In this document: in pieces, positions 49,601 to 61,600 of the stretch
Position numbering within the stretch: position 1 is the stretch's first letter
How the letters are laid out: every line of letters starts with the position of its first letter
Assembly: GCA_013339765.2 (NCBI GenBank)
Contig: CM023449.1
Location: forward strand, 202,517,422 to 202,581,421
Reading direction: 5' to 3'
Length of the DNA stretch: 64,000 nucleotides
Source: Haemaphysalis longicornis
Lineage: Eukaryota > Arthropoda > Arachnida > Ixodida > Ixodidae
Notes under the pieces: generated by a model
What the model saw: only the letters and a program-made list of their open reading frames with translations
The model's database searches: none
Told to the model about the DNA's origin: nothing
Translations under genes and position numbers: made by a program

Positions 49601-52600
49601 CCCTACGTACGACTGCCGCAGGACAGCGGAACGTTGTACACAACACATTGCCTGGAATCTGTGTTGAGGCGTTTATGCCTTAGGTCACAACGTCCGTATT
49701 TGCGATCATCACTTGACTTTTCTGCAAAGCAGGGAAGCTTGTTTGGGGCTGAAAAAACTACTCGGATGGCATTACTTGTTTATTACTGTTTCCAGAGTGG
49801 AGAATTGGATAGGCGTCTATGCAGATATTGGTAAACGTATTTTGAAAAGCTTAAAAAAATTGCATGAATGTGATGTTGTCTTTCAAGTCTCCGTTCCCGA
49901 CAGCTAGGAGGATGGGAAAGGAAGCACTATTAAATGGTGACAACAACCTCCCGCTATTCTTCTGTGCAACTAAAGTACTCCAGTCAGCGTTCATAGCCAG
50001 ATTGTGCAAGTGAGATGAGCCCTTGTAGATTTTTCTGAATGTAATGGCGTGTTTATTAAAACTAATCACTTCACCGCGAAGATGATGAGAGGAAGCAAAA
50101 CTCCATTTATCTGTAAAGCCGAGGTGGTTAATGGATGGGATCTCTAGTCCAGGACTCCGTTGGAGCGGCCAGCTGTCTTCACCCCTTCAACGAGCCAAAG
50201 TTGCTACTCAGATCGAGCTGCTAATTGATCAAAAAATGGGTATATGTTGAGTTATAAACGTTTTAAAGTTACAAGATGCAAAGTTTTGATGAGGGGTATT
50301 GGAAAAACAGACATCTATAAGGGATTCAGTGGTAGCAGTTTATCGAATAAGAGCACCACTACTATTTGGAAGCCATGACTAATTAGTATAATATTGAAGT
50401 CTCTAGCTACAGCTTCCTAATATAGGAGATCTATATTTATGTCCCAAACAACAAATGCACTGATATTAGGCAACGCAATATATAGCCAATTTGAAATAAT
50501 TTGAAATATTATGCTAATTTGAAATATAATACCAATTTGAAATATTTTCACAAGGAGCCTGACGGGGGCGAATGCATGATATTTTTAAACCATACTGAAA
50601 TTTCTGCGTCAGCGCTGACGTGACAAAACTCCGACATATTATAGTGCGTTATTCCTTTTTTTTGTGCAGAGAAAGCAAACCGCCTTGCTTGTTTGCCTAA
50701 TAAGGAACCAATATCGTAATTTCCAATTTTGGTTACATAACATTCTTAAGAAAACCACTTCCCACTAAAGATTACATGGTCTATCTGTATGCCAAGGTTA
50801 CCTGAAGGAACTAAGACTTTATAACTTTTTTTTTGCGTGCTTCAAATATTAGGATGAAGCACAGAAAAAATTGGGGCAGCTTCGTATTGTTGGCACGACA
50901 ACAGGGCAAACAGCTGGGCGGGCGGCTACAATTACCTTAATCTTGGTTCGACTAAGTTTATGCGTGGTTATGCTGGAGACTCAGCCGAGTGTTTTGCGTG
51001 TTTATACTTCGAGACCCGGTCAAGTTTTCTGTGTTGTGCCGTCGTTAGCCCCCAAACAGCTATGAACACTCGGTTAATAAAGTCGGTGTAATTTTCGCGA
51101 GCTGGTAACTCCGGGTCTCCTGCAACTCGCTTACGTTTCGCCGCCGCTTCCCTAGGGCGATATTGAGGATTGTACAATCGGCGTTGCTGTTCTCGAGTAG
51201 CGGTGCGGCGCCTTCCGCAGCACACTTGGTCTTTTTCGGAAGTGGCGCTCTTCTGTCACCCCGTCTCTCCCTACATCGAAACCCCGTCTGTTCCACCTTA
51301 CATTGATTTTTGAACCTGCAGCTGAAACCGCTCCATGACTGACAGGTCCGCAACGTTATGTCCGAAGGCTTTCGCATCTCTCCTGAAGGGGACCGCGCCA
51401 GCAACCGCTAGAACCGGCGGAAACCGGCTTCGCGAACTCGGCGTGTGAAGTGCCAGCTTTTCGGTACTTCTCACTTTAGGCACGAACTCATGTGAACTGG
51501 CGGGAAGAAGAGCAACCGAAATATCCTGCTGCGACCCCTGAGCAGAATGTTCTCGAAGATCGAGGGGTGCCAACGCACGCGATGGCGTAATCGCTCTGAA
51601 AGGTATTCTGGTTCACATTCGCCGGCCCAACACCAGCTTCAACAGCAGGGGTGTTAAAAATTGGTGCTTGAAAAAATGTGTATTTAAACAGAACACAAGT
51701 CTCCCACAGTTATACTTTTACAACAAAACTACCTGAGGAAATCAAGTTCGGATGGGTCGCATTGTAACAAAACAGAAACAATTCCAAGAGCTGAAACACA
51801 CGTTGCGAATCCTGTAGGTAGGCTTGTACACAGGTGAATGTGGGGATCTGGGGTAGTCTCCATGGCTGGTTTTAGTCTGTTCCCCGCTGACAGTGCTTCA
51901 TTTGAAATAAATGCACTGAAGATTGTCTATCTTGCTCTGGAGGTACTCCGTGAGGTAGAAAGACGTCATGGAGTGGTAGGCATCCTTCTCGGTGACGTCC
52001 GGCAGCTGAAGGGCGAAGGCACAGCACTCATCAGCTGCATTGCTGTTCTTACTGTAGTGGCTTTTTATTCACCGCCCACAGCCCACCTCTTTCTTTGCGG
52101 TAGTGCAGTGGCTCTAAGCAACGTTTTTAGATTAGGTCAGTTTGCAAACTCCGCCGGCGGAGGCGGGCCCAACTCGTCTCCCTGCCGCAGCGGTGCTGGC
52201 GCCGCGTTGAGATCGGCGGAGCAAGCAGCCGCCGACGCCGGATGCTGCAGCCGCAGCAGCCGGCCGGCAAAATCTTTCCCCCTCAGTGAGTCTCGACTTT
52301 GGCGAGAGCCAAAGACGGTGCTTTGCTCGCTGTGCGTTTCTTCGTTGTTGATCGCCGAAGCCTGCCTTGCAAAAATTCATTTGTAGAACTGTTACACATG
52401 ATTACGCGTCGATGGGTTTTGAGAACTTTTTTAGAATCGTAGCACCTCATCACTTGGTACGAGCACGCCATAACGGTAGCAGTGCAGTCGAACCGCGTTC
52501 TAAAAGTAGTATCGGGGCAGTAGATTCGTTCGTTGTATCCTATATTCGTTTTAACAGTAGGGGTAAAACTCGGTTCAAGCCAATCGGCAGTCTGGCTCGC

Positions 52601-55600
52601 GCGAAAACTTAGATACAAAGCATTATTTCAGTGTTCGAACCCATGACATACGATGTAATCCTTACCTGCCTCCGTGTGGCATTTTAAACTAAATGGACAG
52701 ATACATGAGAACGTGGCATTAACAAACTTCTTTTGACAAAACAGGCATGCGTTGTTATTTATTTGAAGAAAGACGTGACGCGAAAAATGGCTGTGTTACT
52801 TTCGTATTTTCGTTTTGATTTGATTTTTTTTTTCATTCTAGCTTTCGAGTTTTGAGTCTTGCGCGAACCAAAACCCCGAGGAGCGAGAAAATGCCGAGCG
52901 CTCGTAAGCGCGTCGCTTGATGCATATGTCGATGACTATAACCGTCAATAAACAATTTCAAACTTCTACAATTGCGTGGTGATGTGTCCTTAGTGCTCAC
53001 GTAGAAAGAATCGTGCAGCTTTGCTACGTTTCAAGACTTGCGCAACTTATTGAAAGCTTCCCCAGATTTTTTTCTTATTACGCTGGACGGCGGAACTATA
53101 AGCCTAAAAAGCTCGGCATGTTAAAATAATAAATGCCACTCAGGAGTGTATCTGCACATTTAGTTTTCCCTTGCGATGCTTATGATGCATAGCAAACTTC
53201 CGCAATAGAAAAATTAGCGCAACCAACCAAAGTTTGTATTTCGTTGGCTATAGATGTCCCACTGTGTTCAGTTTGCGCAAGGATGGTGTGCGAATTTTAC
53301 AAGTTATATTTTTCATGTCTGCGAAGAAAAACCGCCGAGTTTGCTTACGCGTTTGAAGCGCGAGGCGCTGAAATCCGAACGTCGGGGTGTGTACGCGCGT
53401 TTTTTCACGTTTCAAAACGGCGTATTATTTCGATGTTGACCGCGCAAATATGGAATACACACGGATACTCGCGAAATGAGCTCGGGACATAGCCTCTAGC
53501 GCAGCATACTCCACGTACCCATCTTGAAACCATTTCTTTCACTGATGTTGCTCAATTTACACGTAAAGGACTTCGGGTTTGGTAAGAACAAAGGCTGGAG
53601 TACCGTGTATTTTTGTTTTGGGTGCGCACAAAATGCCTTGCGGGAATGCCAATCTCATTGATGATCAGCAGAAAGCAGCTAGCTCTAACGGTATGTGTCT
53701 TTCCTGGGGGACCGCCGTCAGGAGTACAGTGAACCAAGATGCGGTCTGCGAAAAATTATACCGTTAAGTACGCATCCGCGTACCATTTGTCTCCGTTTCA
53801 AAATTACCTTCGGGATCGTTCTCAAGTATATAGTATCACTTGGATCAGTGCTGAGTAGTTCTATCAGTCTTAAGAGTGGTGCCCCGCAAGGATATATTTT
53901 TTTCACCTCTTCTTTTTAATTTGTTTGTTTATGATCTTTATTGTTGCTAAAACTACGATAATGTATCAGTACGCTGAGGACACCACGCTGCTGTCGGACA
54001 ACTCGGATTATTCACTAGCTCTTCAGGATGGTGCTAGAAATGTAGCCTATTGGTTTTGAGGCCAACGTAATAACAATTATTCCTGTACAAAGTCGGCTAA
54101 TTTGTTTTCGAAATCCACAGAAAACAGTGCCAAATGACTTGTTTAGTTGGCCGCTTGTTTATTCCTTATCCACCATTACGTGCCTCTTTGGAAGCTAATA
54201 TCAGATCATTTTTATTTCATAGCCAAGCAAACTGAGTACGTGAGGCATTCTTCGAGTAAATGCGCTGCTAAACATACTCAAGAAGTAGTGTTATTCACCT
54301 GAAAACAATGCGCCGTTCAGGCGCAAAATCGCATTAAGAGGGGGGGCAACAAATCCAAAAGCCCAACGGCATTCCTTCATAATACACGTAGCAGTTTTTA
54401 TGTACTAGTGAGGCGTTTTGTAAATACATTTTAAGGTTTAATTTGTGACCTGGCTTAAACATAGGTTTAAGCTGAGCAGGCACCTTGTCTCAAAATCTGT
54501 CCGATTAACCGAGTACTGACGAGCCCTGCTACGTGAAAACAATAACTCCCAATTTTTCGGGAGTACTATGATGGCTTTTGTTTTTACTGCACTAGGTATT
54601 ATCCAACTACCTCTTTTCAATCTACTTTAAGGGCTTTACACTGAAGCAAAGCTAACTCGCTTGCGCCGTTCAATAGACGACTTCGGGAGGAGCGATCTCA
54701 ACGCGACCGCAGCGCCGCCGCTGCGCGGGCGACAGGATGGGGCCGCGCCGCCGCCGTGGCGAGTGCACGCTCTTTCAAACTGAGTTAATCTAAAAATGTT
54801 GGCTCTAAGCGTGTCCGAACCTCTCACACTTTACCCACCATGTTACAAACTGCTATCTAAAACCAGACACGTATCCTTGCGATGTTGAGAAGTTATCTGT
54901 AGTACATTTTCTGGTGTATCTTTTTTTCGAGTTTTGATGATCCCTGCTTTCCGGCTTTTTTGTTCCATATCTTAACGAGTTCGATGTCTTCATTTCCAGA
55001 GTGTCAAACGTTTCGTCCAACTATCGCTTAGACGATCCATTCGTCTTCCATGCTTGCTTCTATGTCTACGAGTTTGAATTGCGCTAGCTGAATTCCTCGC
55101 TACTTTGTTGCTGTCTCCTTTAAATTTTAGTTCTTTATAATCTGTTCGTCAAGCCTTTCAGCCCTTCTATTGATGTGGAGGACACAGTCACTCCTTCCCT
55201 GCTCAGGCATACTTTCACACTTCTGAGACCAAGCTAGGAGGGAACGACGTCCCCCTTCTTATGCGGAAAAAAGTACTGAAGTTTAAATTACCAAAAGTTC
55301 GCTTGTTCAAAAGGTAAATACTGCCAAAATAATATATCAGAAATTTTAGCGAGAAATCTACCATCAATGTGTACTCAAATCGACTGTGGCAAAGTAAGCT
55401 GCAGTATAAACTGCAGAAAAAGAGGCATCTGTACGCTTGAACATCTGAGATTTCAGAGAACTCAACAAGCTTTGCCTTGATTGTCAAATTGTACACTTTA
55501 CTATTTTTTGCAGCGCCCCAGGTACTGGTGATTCCCTTCAAAAAAGCGTGAGTCATTTACTTCTTCACACTAAAGCGCCTGCAGAAAACGTAGCCCAACA

Positions 55601-58600
55601 CTCAGCATAAGAGAATCTTTCGCATAAGGCCAAGTATTGCCGTGCACCGATTTGAACGCATTTAATGGGATTTGAAGCACTAATACTTTTTGCTGCCAAA
55701 AGAATATATGGGACCTCGTAGTTTCAATAACTATTTTTTTCATAGATTTAGACACTAGATAAGGATATAAATGAGGGACTTTATGTGCGTTACTTTTTGA
55801 AGCCTTTTTACTTGATAAAAGGCTTTCCCCTGCATTCTTTTCAACTTCTTTCAAACAATGCACGGCTGCAAATCCAACCTATCTGTAATGTTTGGAGTAT
55901 TGGTAACGCATACAATCGAAAAGCCCTTCTTCATTTTCTGTTTATTTCATATAAGGATAAGCTGTACATTCTGCTCAATGATATTTTAGGCCCACTTCAC
56001 ACAGTGTAAAACAATCATCACATGTTCATGCAGGAAGGTGTCTTGCAAGAAGACCTCGTGCAGGACACCACAAACCGCCTTCCGGTCTCCACTGGATATC
56101 TAGACAACTTGATGGTCTTCTGCGGGATAGTATTCGCTTCTCAATTCTTCTATGCAACCTCAGCAATTGGCTCTGCTGTTGCGGTGGCCGGGTAAGATGT
56201 TTTAAGTTCGGGGAACTTCTCGGCTTGCGCGGTAGCTACTCTGGGGAATTGCTTCACGCACCCAGACAAAGTTTTCGAAAAGAAAACCACTTTCCCTAGG
56301 CGGGTCGAACCTGGGTATGAAACTGCCTATCCCATTGCGCCCCGCCGGAACTGGTTTTGAGGGTGATCATTATGCTGTGCCGTTGCCATGCTAGGCCGCA
56401 AATAAGTACAGTACGACATAAAACGAGGTAAACATCATGAATCGGCACATTACAACCGCAAATTAATAAACATACAATCCAGTGCTTCATTACAGGTATT
56501 TTCAGTGGCAGAGCGTCCTCTGTTGATCTCTTTCGGTATCAGTGTTTGTCAGATACAGCCCCTCTTGGCGCACAGTAGGAGCAACAGCACCTGTATCATG
56601 CAATGTACAGAGGTGGTGTTGGTAGGAAAGACCTAACAATTGAACCTACGAACAGCCAGTCGTTAAGGCCGTCGACGACCAACTGCTGGCTCGGATCGAG
56701 CGAAAGCGGGCGCTTGCTCCCGAAAGGCAACGAGGCCGCATGGTTTATTTCATGTGCACTGTCCTAACTAAGTCTACAAATATAGCAAAAACAACATAAA
56801 ACAAGGTATTCACAAAAATACCACAAGGAAAACATGAAACATTCGCGAATAACTGCTCTGCCCTTCGAACAGCTTTAACGTCAAGTGGAGCTGCTTGAAT
56901 TTTATTCTAACGTACCGAACTTTCCAGGAAATAAAATTTTGATCAAGACGCATGCATTCATTGAGGTTTTGTATAGAGAAGTTCCACACGACCAAGCTAA
57001 ACTCAAGGTCAGAAATAAACTGCTATAATTTCTATTTCTATATAGTTACGGGGTGTTAGTGCAAGAACGCATTTTGTATGGAAAATCAAATGGTGTATGC
57101 AAAATTTCCTTTCTTTTATTTATAGCGCACTGTGGTTTTTACTTCAAATAGCTGTTACTGCGTTCACCTTAGTGAGAAATAGTTCTGATAAAGAGGACTT
57201 ATTTGGCGGGTAGTTTCACAACCGCATCTGGGATAAGCAACAAGACAATTAACTCCAGTTTTAAGGCAGACGTTTTGCAAATATTTATATTAAACTCTTA
57301 CAAAATGTCGGTGTAAAGCATTTGAATTTTTTTATGATCAGTAAAAACTTTCGTCTATTTAAAAGACAGTACTACCGCACGTATGAGATCCACAACCACC
57401 AAAAAAATACCCGGTTATGGTGTCCTTCTCCCGACAGTTATATCGGTTGAAGCCACCTGTACCTTAGTTTCTCTTTTTATCCTTTGGGGATGTTGTGTAA
57501 TTGCTGCATTTATTTGGTCATTAACTGCCAGGCATGTCGTAAAAAAGTGCTTTTAGGAAAGCCTACTTCAATTGCTGAAAACCATCACTCATGTCTTCTC
57601 TACATGCCTTGACAATTCCGCGCAAGTTTGTTAACAATTTTTAGAGATAGAGAGAGAAGAGGGGAAGAGAATAAACATATTTGAGTTTCCCAACTTTTGT
57701 GCTTAGTCGTCGGCCCTGACGCCTTGGCTCTGGCTTCCTCAGCCAGCTGGACGGACCAGGGTTGATCTTCCGGTTGCGAGCTAAACAACACGGTCTCGCA
57801 CTTCTTTTGCGTCTCTTCGCGACCGCCTGTGGACACTGCCATAACATGAGCGCTAAGTCCACGCGTTCCCGATATTCAATACACTTGGGTGAGTAGAACA
57901 CTAAAGAGCAATAGCTGAAAGAATATCACTTACAGAGGTATGTGTGCGTCGACGGGTAGCGGGCCTGTGTTAAACGATAATACCTTGTAATGTTACTGAG
58001 CAATTTCTTAATTACAGCATCGACTTGTATGGAATTGATAAATTATGCCCTTAATATTCACCGCATTTCTCTGCCTGATGCTCGGTAAATTCCGTCTGTG
58101 GTCACGTAGAATGCCAATTAAACAGGACTATTTTTTGCTTTAGGTCAATGAATGCAGAAGACCGAGGGGTGGGAATGTCCATGTGGCAAGCCATGATGAA
58201 CTTGTTTGGTAAGTAGTTATAAATGTTTTATTTTACAAACATTTTCAGTGCAAATAATTCGCCGCGATGATTACAGCCCGCAAAAATTGTATCGAAAGGT
58301 CGAAACATCCGTGTTCGGGTCAGCCCAGGCACCGCTTTAGCTCAAACTTAAGAGGACTATACTGCAGCGATGGCGTAGAGGTAGAACACCCGCCTCGCAT
58401 GCTGAAGGACCGTGGTTCGAATCCCGGTGCCGGACAATTCCCACCGGATTAAAAAAAAATCCGCATATTGATGGAATTGCACAAAGGGGCTTGGGGTGCG
58501 GCCTGACCCCGGCGACCATTGCCGGTAATGCACTCCCTCACCAGAGCAGGATTGGCCAGCCTGGTGTAGTAACAGCCACAACCACCCATGAATACGCCAA

Positions 58601-61600
58601 TTAACCCTCGGCCCTCAGTCCCCAGCGGCTGCGATGCAACTGACCACGGCTGCGGTCAGACCTGTGACGCAGCAGAGGGTGCTAAGAATCCCTGGATCCG
58701 GACAGGCCGCCAATGGAACCTGAACCTGGCAACGTTTAACGTGCGAACCTTATCTAGCGAAGCAAGCCTCGAGGTGTTGTTCGAGGAATTAGAGGACATT
58801 AAATGGGATGTAATAGGGCTTAGTGAGGTTAGGAGGGCAGGCGAAGCCCTTACGGTGCTCAAAAATGGACACGTCCTATGTTACCGTAGTCTAGAGGCCA
58901 GAAGAGAACTGTGAGTGGGACTTCTAGTCAATAAAAGCATAACTGCAACATAGACGAATACAATAGCATTAACGAAAGGGCAGCAGGTCTTGTAATTAGG
59001 CTCAATAAGAGGTACAATCTCAAGGTGGTGCAGGGCTACGCGCCCACATCCAGCCACGACGACCAAGTAGTGGAACGCCTCTATGAAGATGTGGAATCGG
59101 CAATGGCTAAAGTAAAAACGGAGTATACCGTAGTTATGGGGGGACTTCAATGCTCAAGTAGGCAAGAATCAGGCTGGAGGCAAGGCAGTTGGGAACTATG
59201 GACTGGGCTGTAGAAATAGCAGGGGGGACCTACTAGTTGAGTCTGCAGAACGGGAGAGTCGGAAGTGGACCTGGAGGAGCCCGAATGGGGAGCACAAAAA
59301 TGAAATAGACCTCATATTATGCGATTACCCTGGCGTCGTGCAGGATGTGGAAGGGCTCGGAAGGGTAAGGTGTAGTGACCACCGTTAGGTAAGATCTCGA
59401 ATTAGGCTAGATTTGAGGAGGGACCGCAACAAGCTAGTACGAAAGAAGACGATAAATGAGCTAACAGTAAGACGTAAAGTAGAAGAATTCAAGATCGCGC
59501 TGCAGAACCGATATTCCGCCCTTAACGAGGAAGCCGAACTTACGACACAGGAAGCCAGCGACTACCTTACACGCATTATCATGGAGTGTGCAGTAGAAGT
59601 CGAGGACACGATGGCTAGACAGGATAGTGGTAAACCTTCACAGGAGACGAAAGATCTAATTAGGAAACGGCAAACCATGACAATCTCCACCCCTGCTGAC
59701 AGAATAGAACTAGCGGAGCTTTCTAAGTGTATCAATACTGTAAGACAGCTGACATACGGAAGTATAATATGGAGAGGATCGAATACGCTGTAAAGAACGC
59801 AGGTAGCCTGAAAGCAGTAAAGAGACGTCTTGGCGTGGGGGAAAATCAGATGTATGCACTTAAGGATAAGCAAGGCAATGTCATCACAAATAAGGATAAA
59901 ATAGTCACAGTGGCCGAGGAGCTTTATAGGGATCTGTACAGTACCCGGGACATACAGGATAATGCCGAACGAGAGAGTAGTTCAGAGGAGATAGCCATCC
60001 CACCAGTAACGACCGAAGAAGTAAGGAAGGCTTTGAAAGAAATGAAAGGGGGCAAAGCACCTGGTGAGGATCAGATAACAGCAGACCTCTTGAAGAACGG
60101 CGGCGAAATTGTACTTGAAAAACTGGCAAACCTGTATACCCAATGCCTAATGACAGCAATGGTACGGGAATCTTGGAAGAACGCGAACATCATCCTAATC
60201 CATAAGAAAGGCGACATGAAGGACTTGAAAAATTACAGGCCGATCAACTTACTGTTAGTCGTCTACAAGTTATTTACCAAGGTAATCGCTAACCGAATCT
60301 CTGCAATCTTAGATTTCAGTCAACCTAAAGAACAAGCAGGGTTCCGTAAAGGTTATTCAACAATGGACCATATTCACACGATCAATCAGGTGATAGAGAA
60401 GTGCGCTGAGTATACTGAACCCCTATATATAGCCTTCATGGATTATGAGAAAGCATTTGACTCGGTCGAAACCCTAGCAGTCATTCAGGCATTACGGAAC
60501 CAGGGGGTAGATGCGCATTATGTAAGAATACTAGAGGATATCTATAATGGGTCTACAGCTACCATCATCCTCCACAGGGAGAGCAGTAAAATACCTATAA
60601 GGAAGGGTGTCAGACAAGGAGACACAATCTCTCCAATGTTATTCACAGCATGCTTACAAGAAGTATTCAGAACGTTGGATTGGGAGCAGGTGGGAGTAAG
60701 GGCTAATGGAGAATACCTCAGTAACCTCAGATTTGCTGATGACGTTGCCTTGCTAAGTAACTCGGGGGACGAATTGCAAAGCATGCTTTCCGCACTGGGC
60801 GAACAGAGTAGAACCGTGGGCCTGAAAATTAATATTCAGAAAACTAAAGTAATGATCAATAACCTCGGGACAGCAGAGCAGTTTGAGATAGGTGGCGAGG
60901 CAGTGGAAGTGGTAGGGCGAATATATATACTTAGGCCAAGTTGTGACACCAGATCCCAACCATGAGGCAGAGATAATTAGAAGGATCAGAATTGGGTGGG
61001 GTGCATATGGCAGACATTCTCAGATAATGAATAGCAGCATACCACTGTCCCTGAAGAAGAAAGTGTATGACAGCTGCATCTTACCGGTACTCACCTACGG
61101 GGCAGAAACTTGGAGGCTCACTAAGCTGGTTCAACTTAAATTGAGAACGACTCAGTGGGCAATGGAGCGGAAAATGATAGGTGTAACATTAAGGGACAAG
61201 AAGAAAGGGGAGTGGGTCAGGGAGCAAACTGGTGTTAAAGACATATTAGTAGAAATTAAGAAGAAGAAATGGACGTGGGCAGGGCATGTAATGCGAAGGC
61301 AAGATAACCGCTGGTCATTAAGGGCAACACAGTGGATCCCTAGAGAAGGCAAGCGTTGCAGGGGCGGCAGAAACTTAGATGGGCAGATGAGATCAAGAAG
61401 TTTGCGCGGATAAATTGGTCACAGTTGGCACAGGACCGAGGTAATTGGAGAATATTGGGAGAGGCCTTTGCTCTGGAGTGGGCGTAGATAGGCTGGTGAT
61501 GATGATGACGATAATGATGAGAGGACTATGATGGTGGTCATTATATTTACCGCGTATTCCCAGCTGATCGAAGCTAAACGTTTGTTGTCTTCGCGTCACC

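Larger units (their letters stand above)
47119..55281 (+). other. Gene B intron 5 (may hide an undetected exon)
   Basis: 8.2 kb. If gene B has a Kazal-type domain in extracellular loop 5, its exon must lie here with phase 2 at both ends; I did not find one. The intron contains a SINE (47360-47598), a possible hAT-like remnant (48820-49170), a minus-strand Arg-rich fragment (51060-51240), a minus-strand coding-like fragment (51898-52068), the R3 repeat pair (52105-52235 and 54640-54812) and an RT fragment (53850-54130). 49.2-51.0 kb has an unstable C16 run near 49578 and nothing else recognised. Confidence 0.55.
58351..61529 (+). mobile_element. RTE-like LINE with a tRNA-like 5' head, with target-site duplications
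   Basis: The element proper is 58361-61519, bracketed by the 10-bp direct repeat agaggactat at 58351-58360 and 61520-61529. From 5' to 3': a tRNA-like head (58366-58436) with A box tggcgtagagg (58371-58381) and B box ggttcgaatcc (58414-58424); a 5' region; APE-type endonuclease; RTE-type reverse transcriptase; C-terminal region; and a (GAT)n-like tail. It is in the sense orientation of gene B, in its last intron. Several single-base lesions break the reading frame, so this copy is not active. The EN start (LATFNVRTLSSEASLE) and the RT resemble the CFDP2/BovB type of RTE. Confidence 0.9.

Noticed and set aside
51838..52386. 182-codon plus-strand open frame
   Set aside because: The opposite strand has the coding-like third-position bias over its first half, and its second half is the R3 repeat; most likely a shadow.
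53254..53439. Kazal exon candidate with C.....C....YIFHVC
   Set aside because: The later cysteines are missing, no donor in frame, and spacing differs from the family pattern.
55207..55312. Alternative exon 6 (acceptor ctgctcag, donor aaaag|gtaaat)
   Set aside because: It reads open only in phase 0 at its start, which does not match the phase-2 end of exon 5, and lacks cysteines.
58366..58436. A tRNA gene
   Set aside because: A and B boxes are present, but the acceptor stem does not close and the sequence lies inside the target duplications of a LINE; it is a tRNA-like head.
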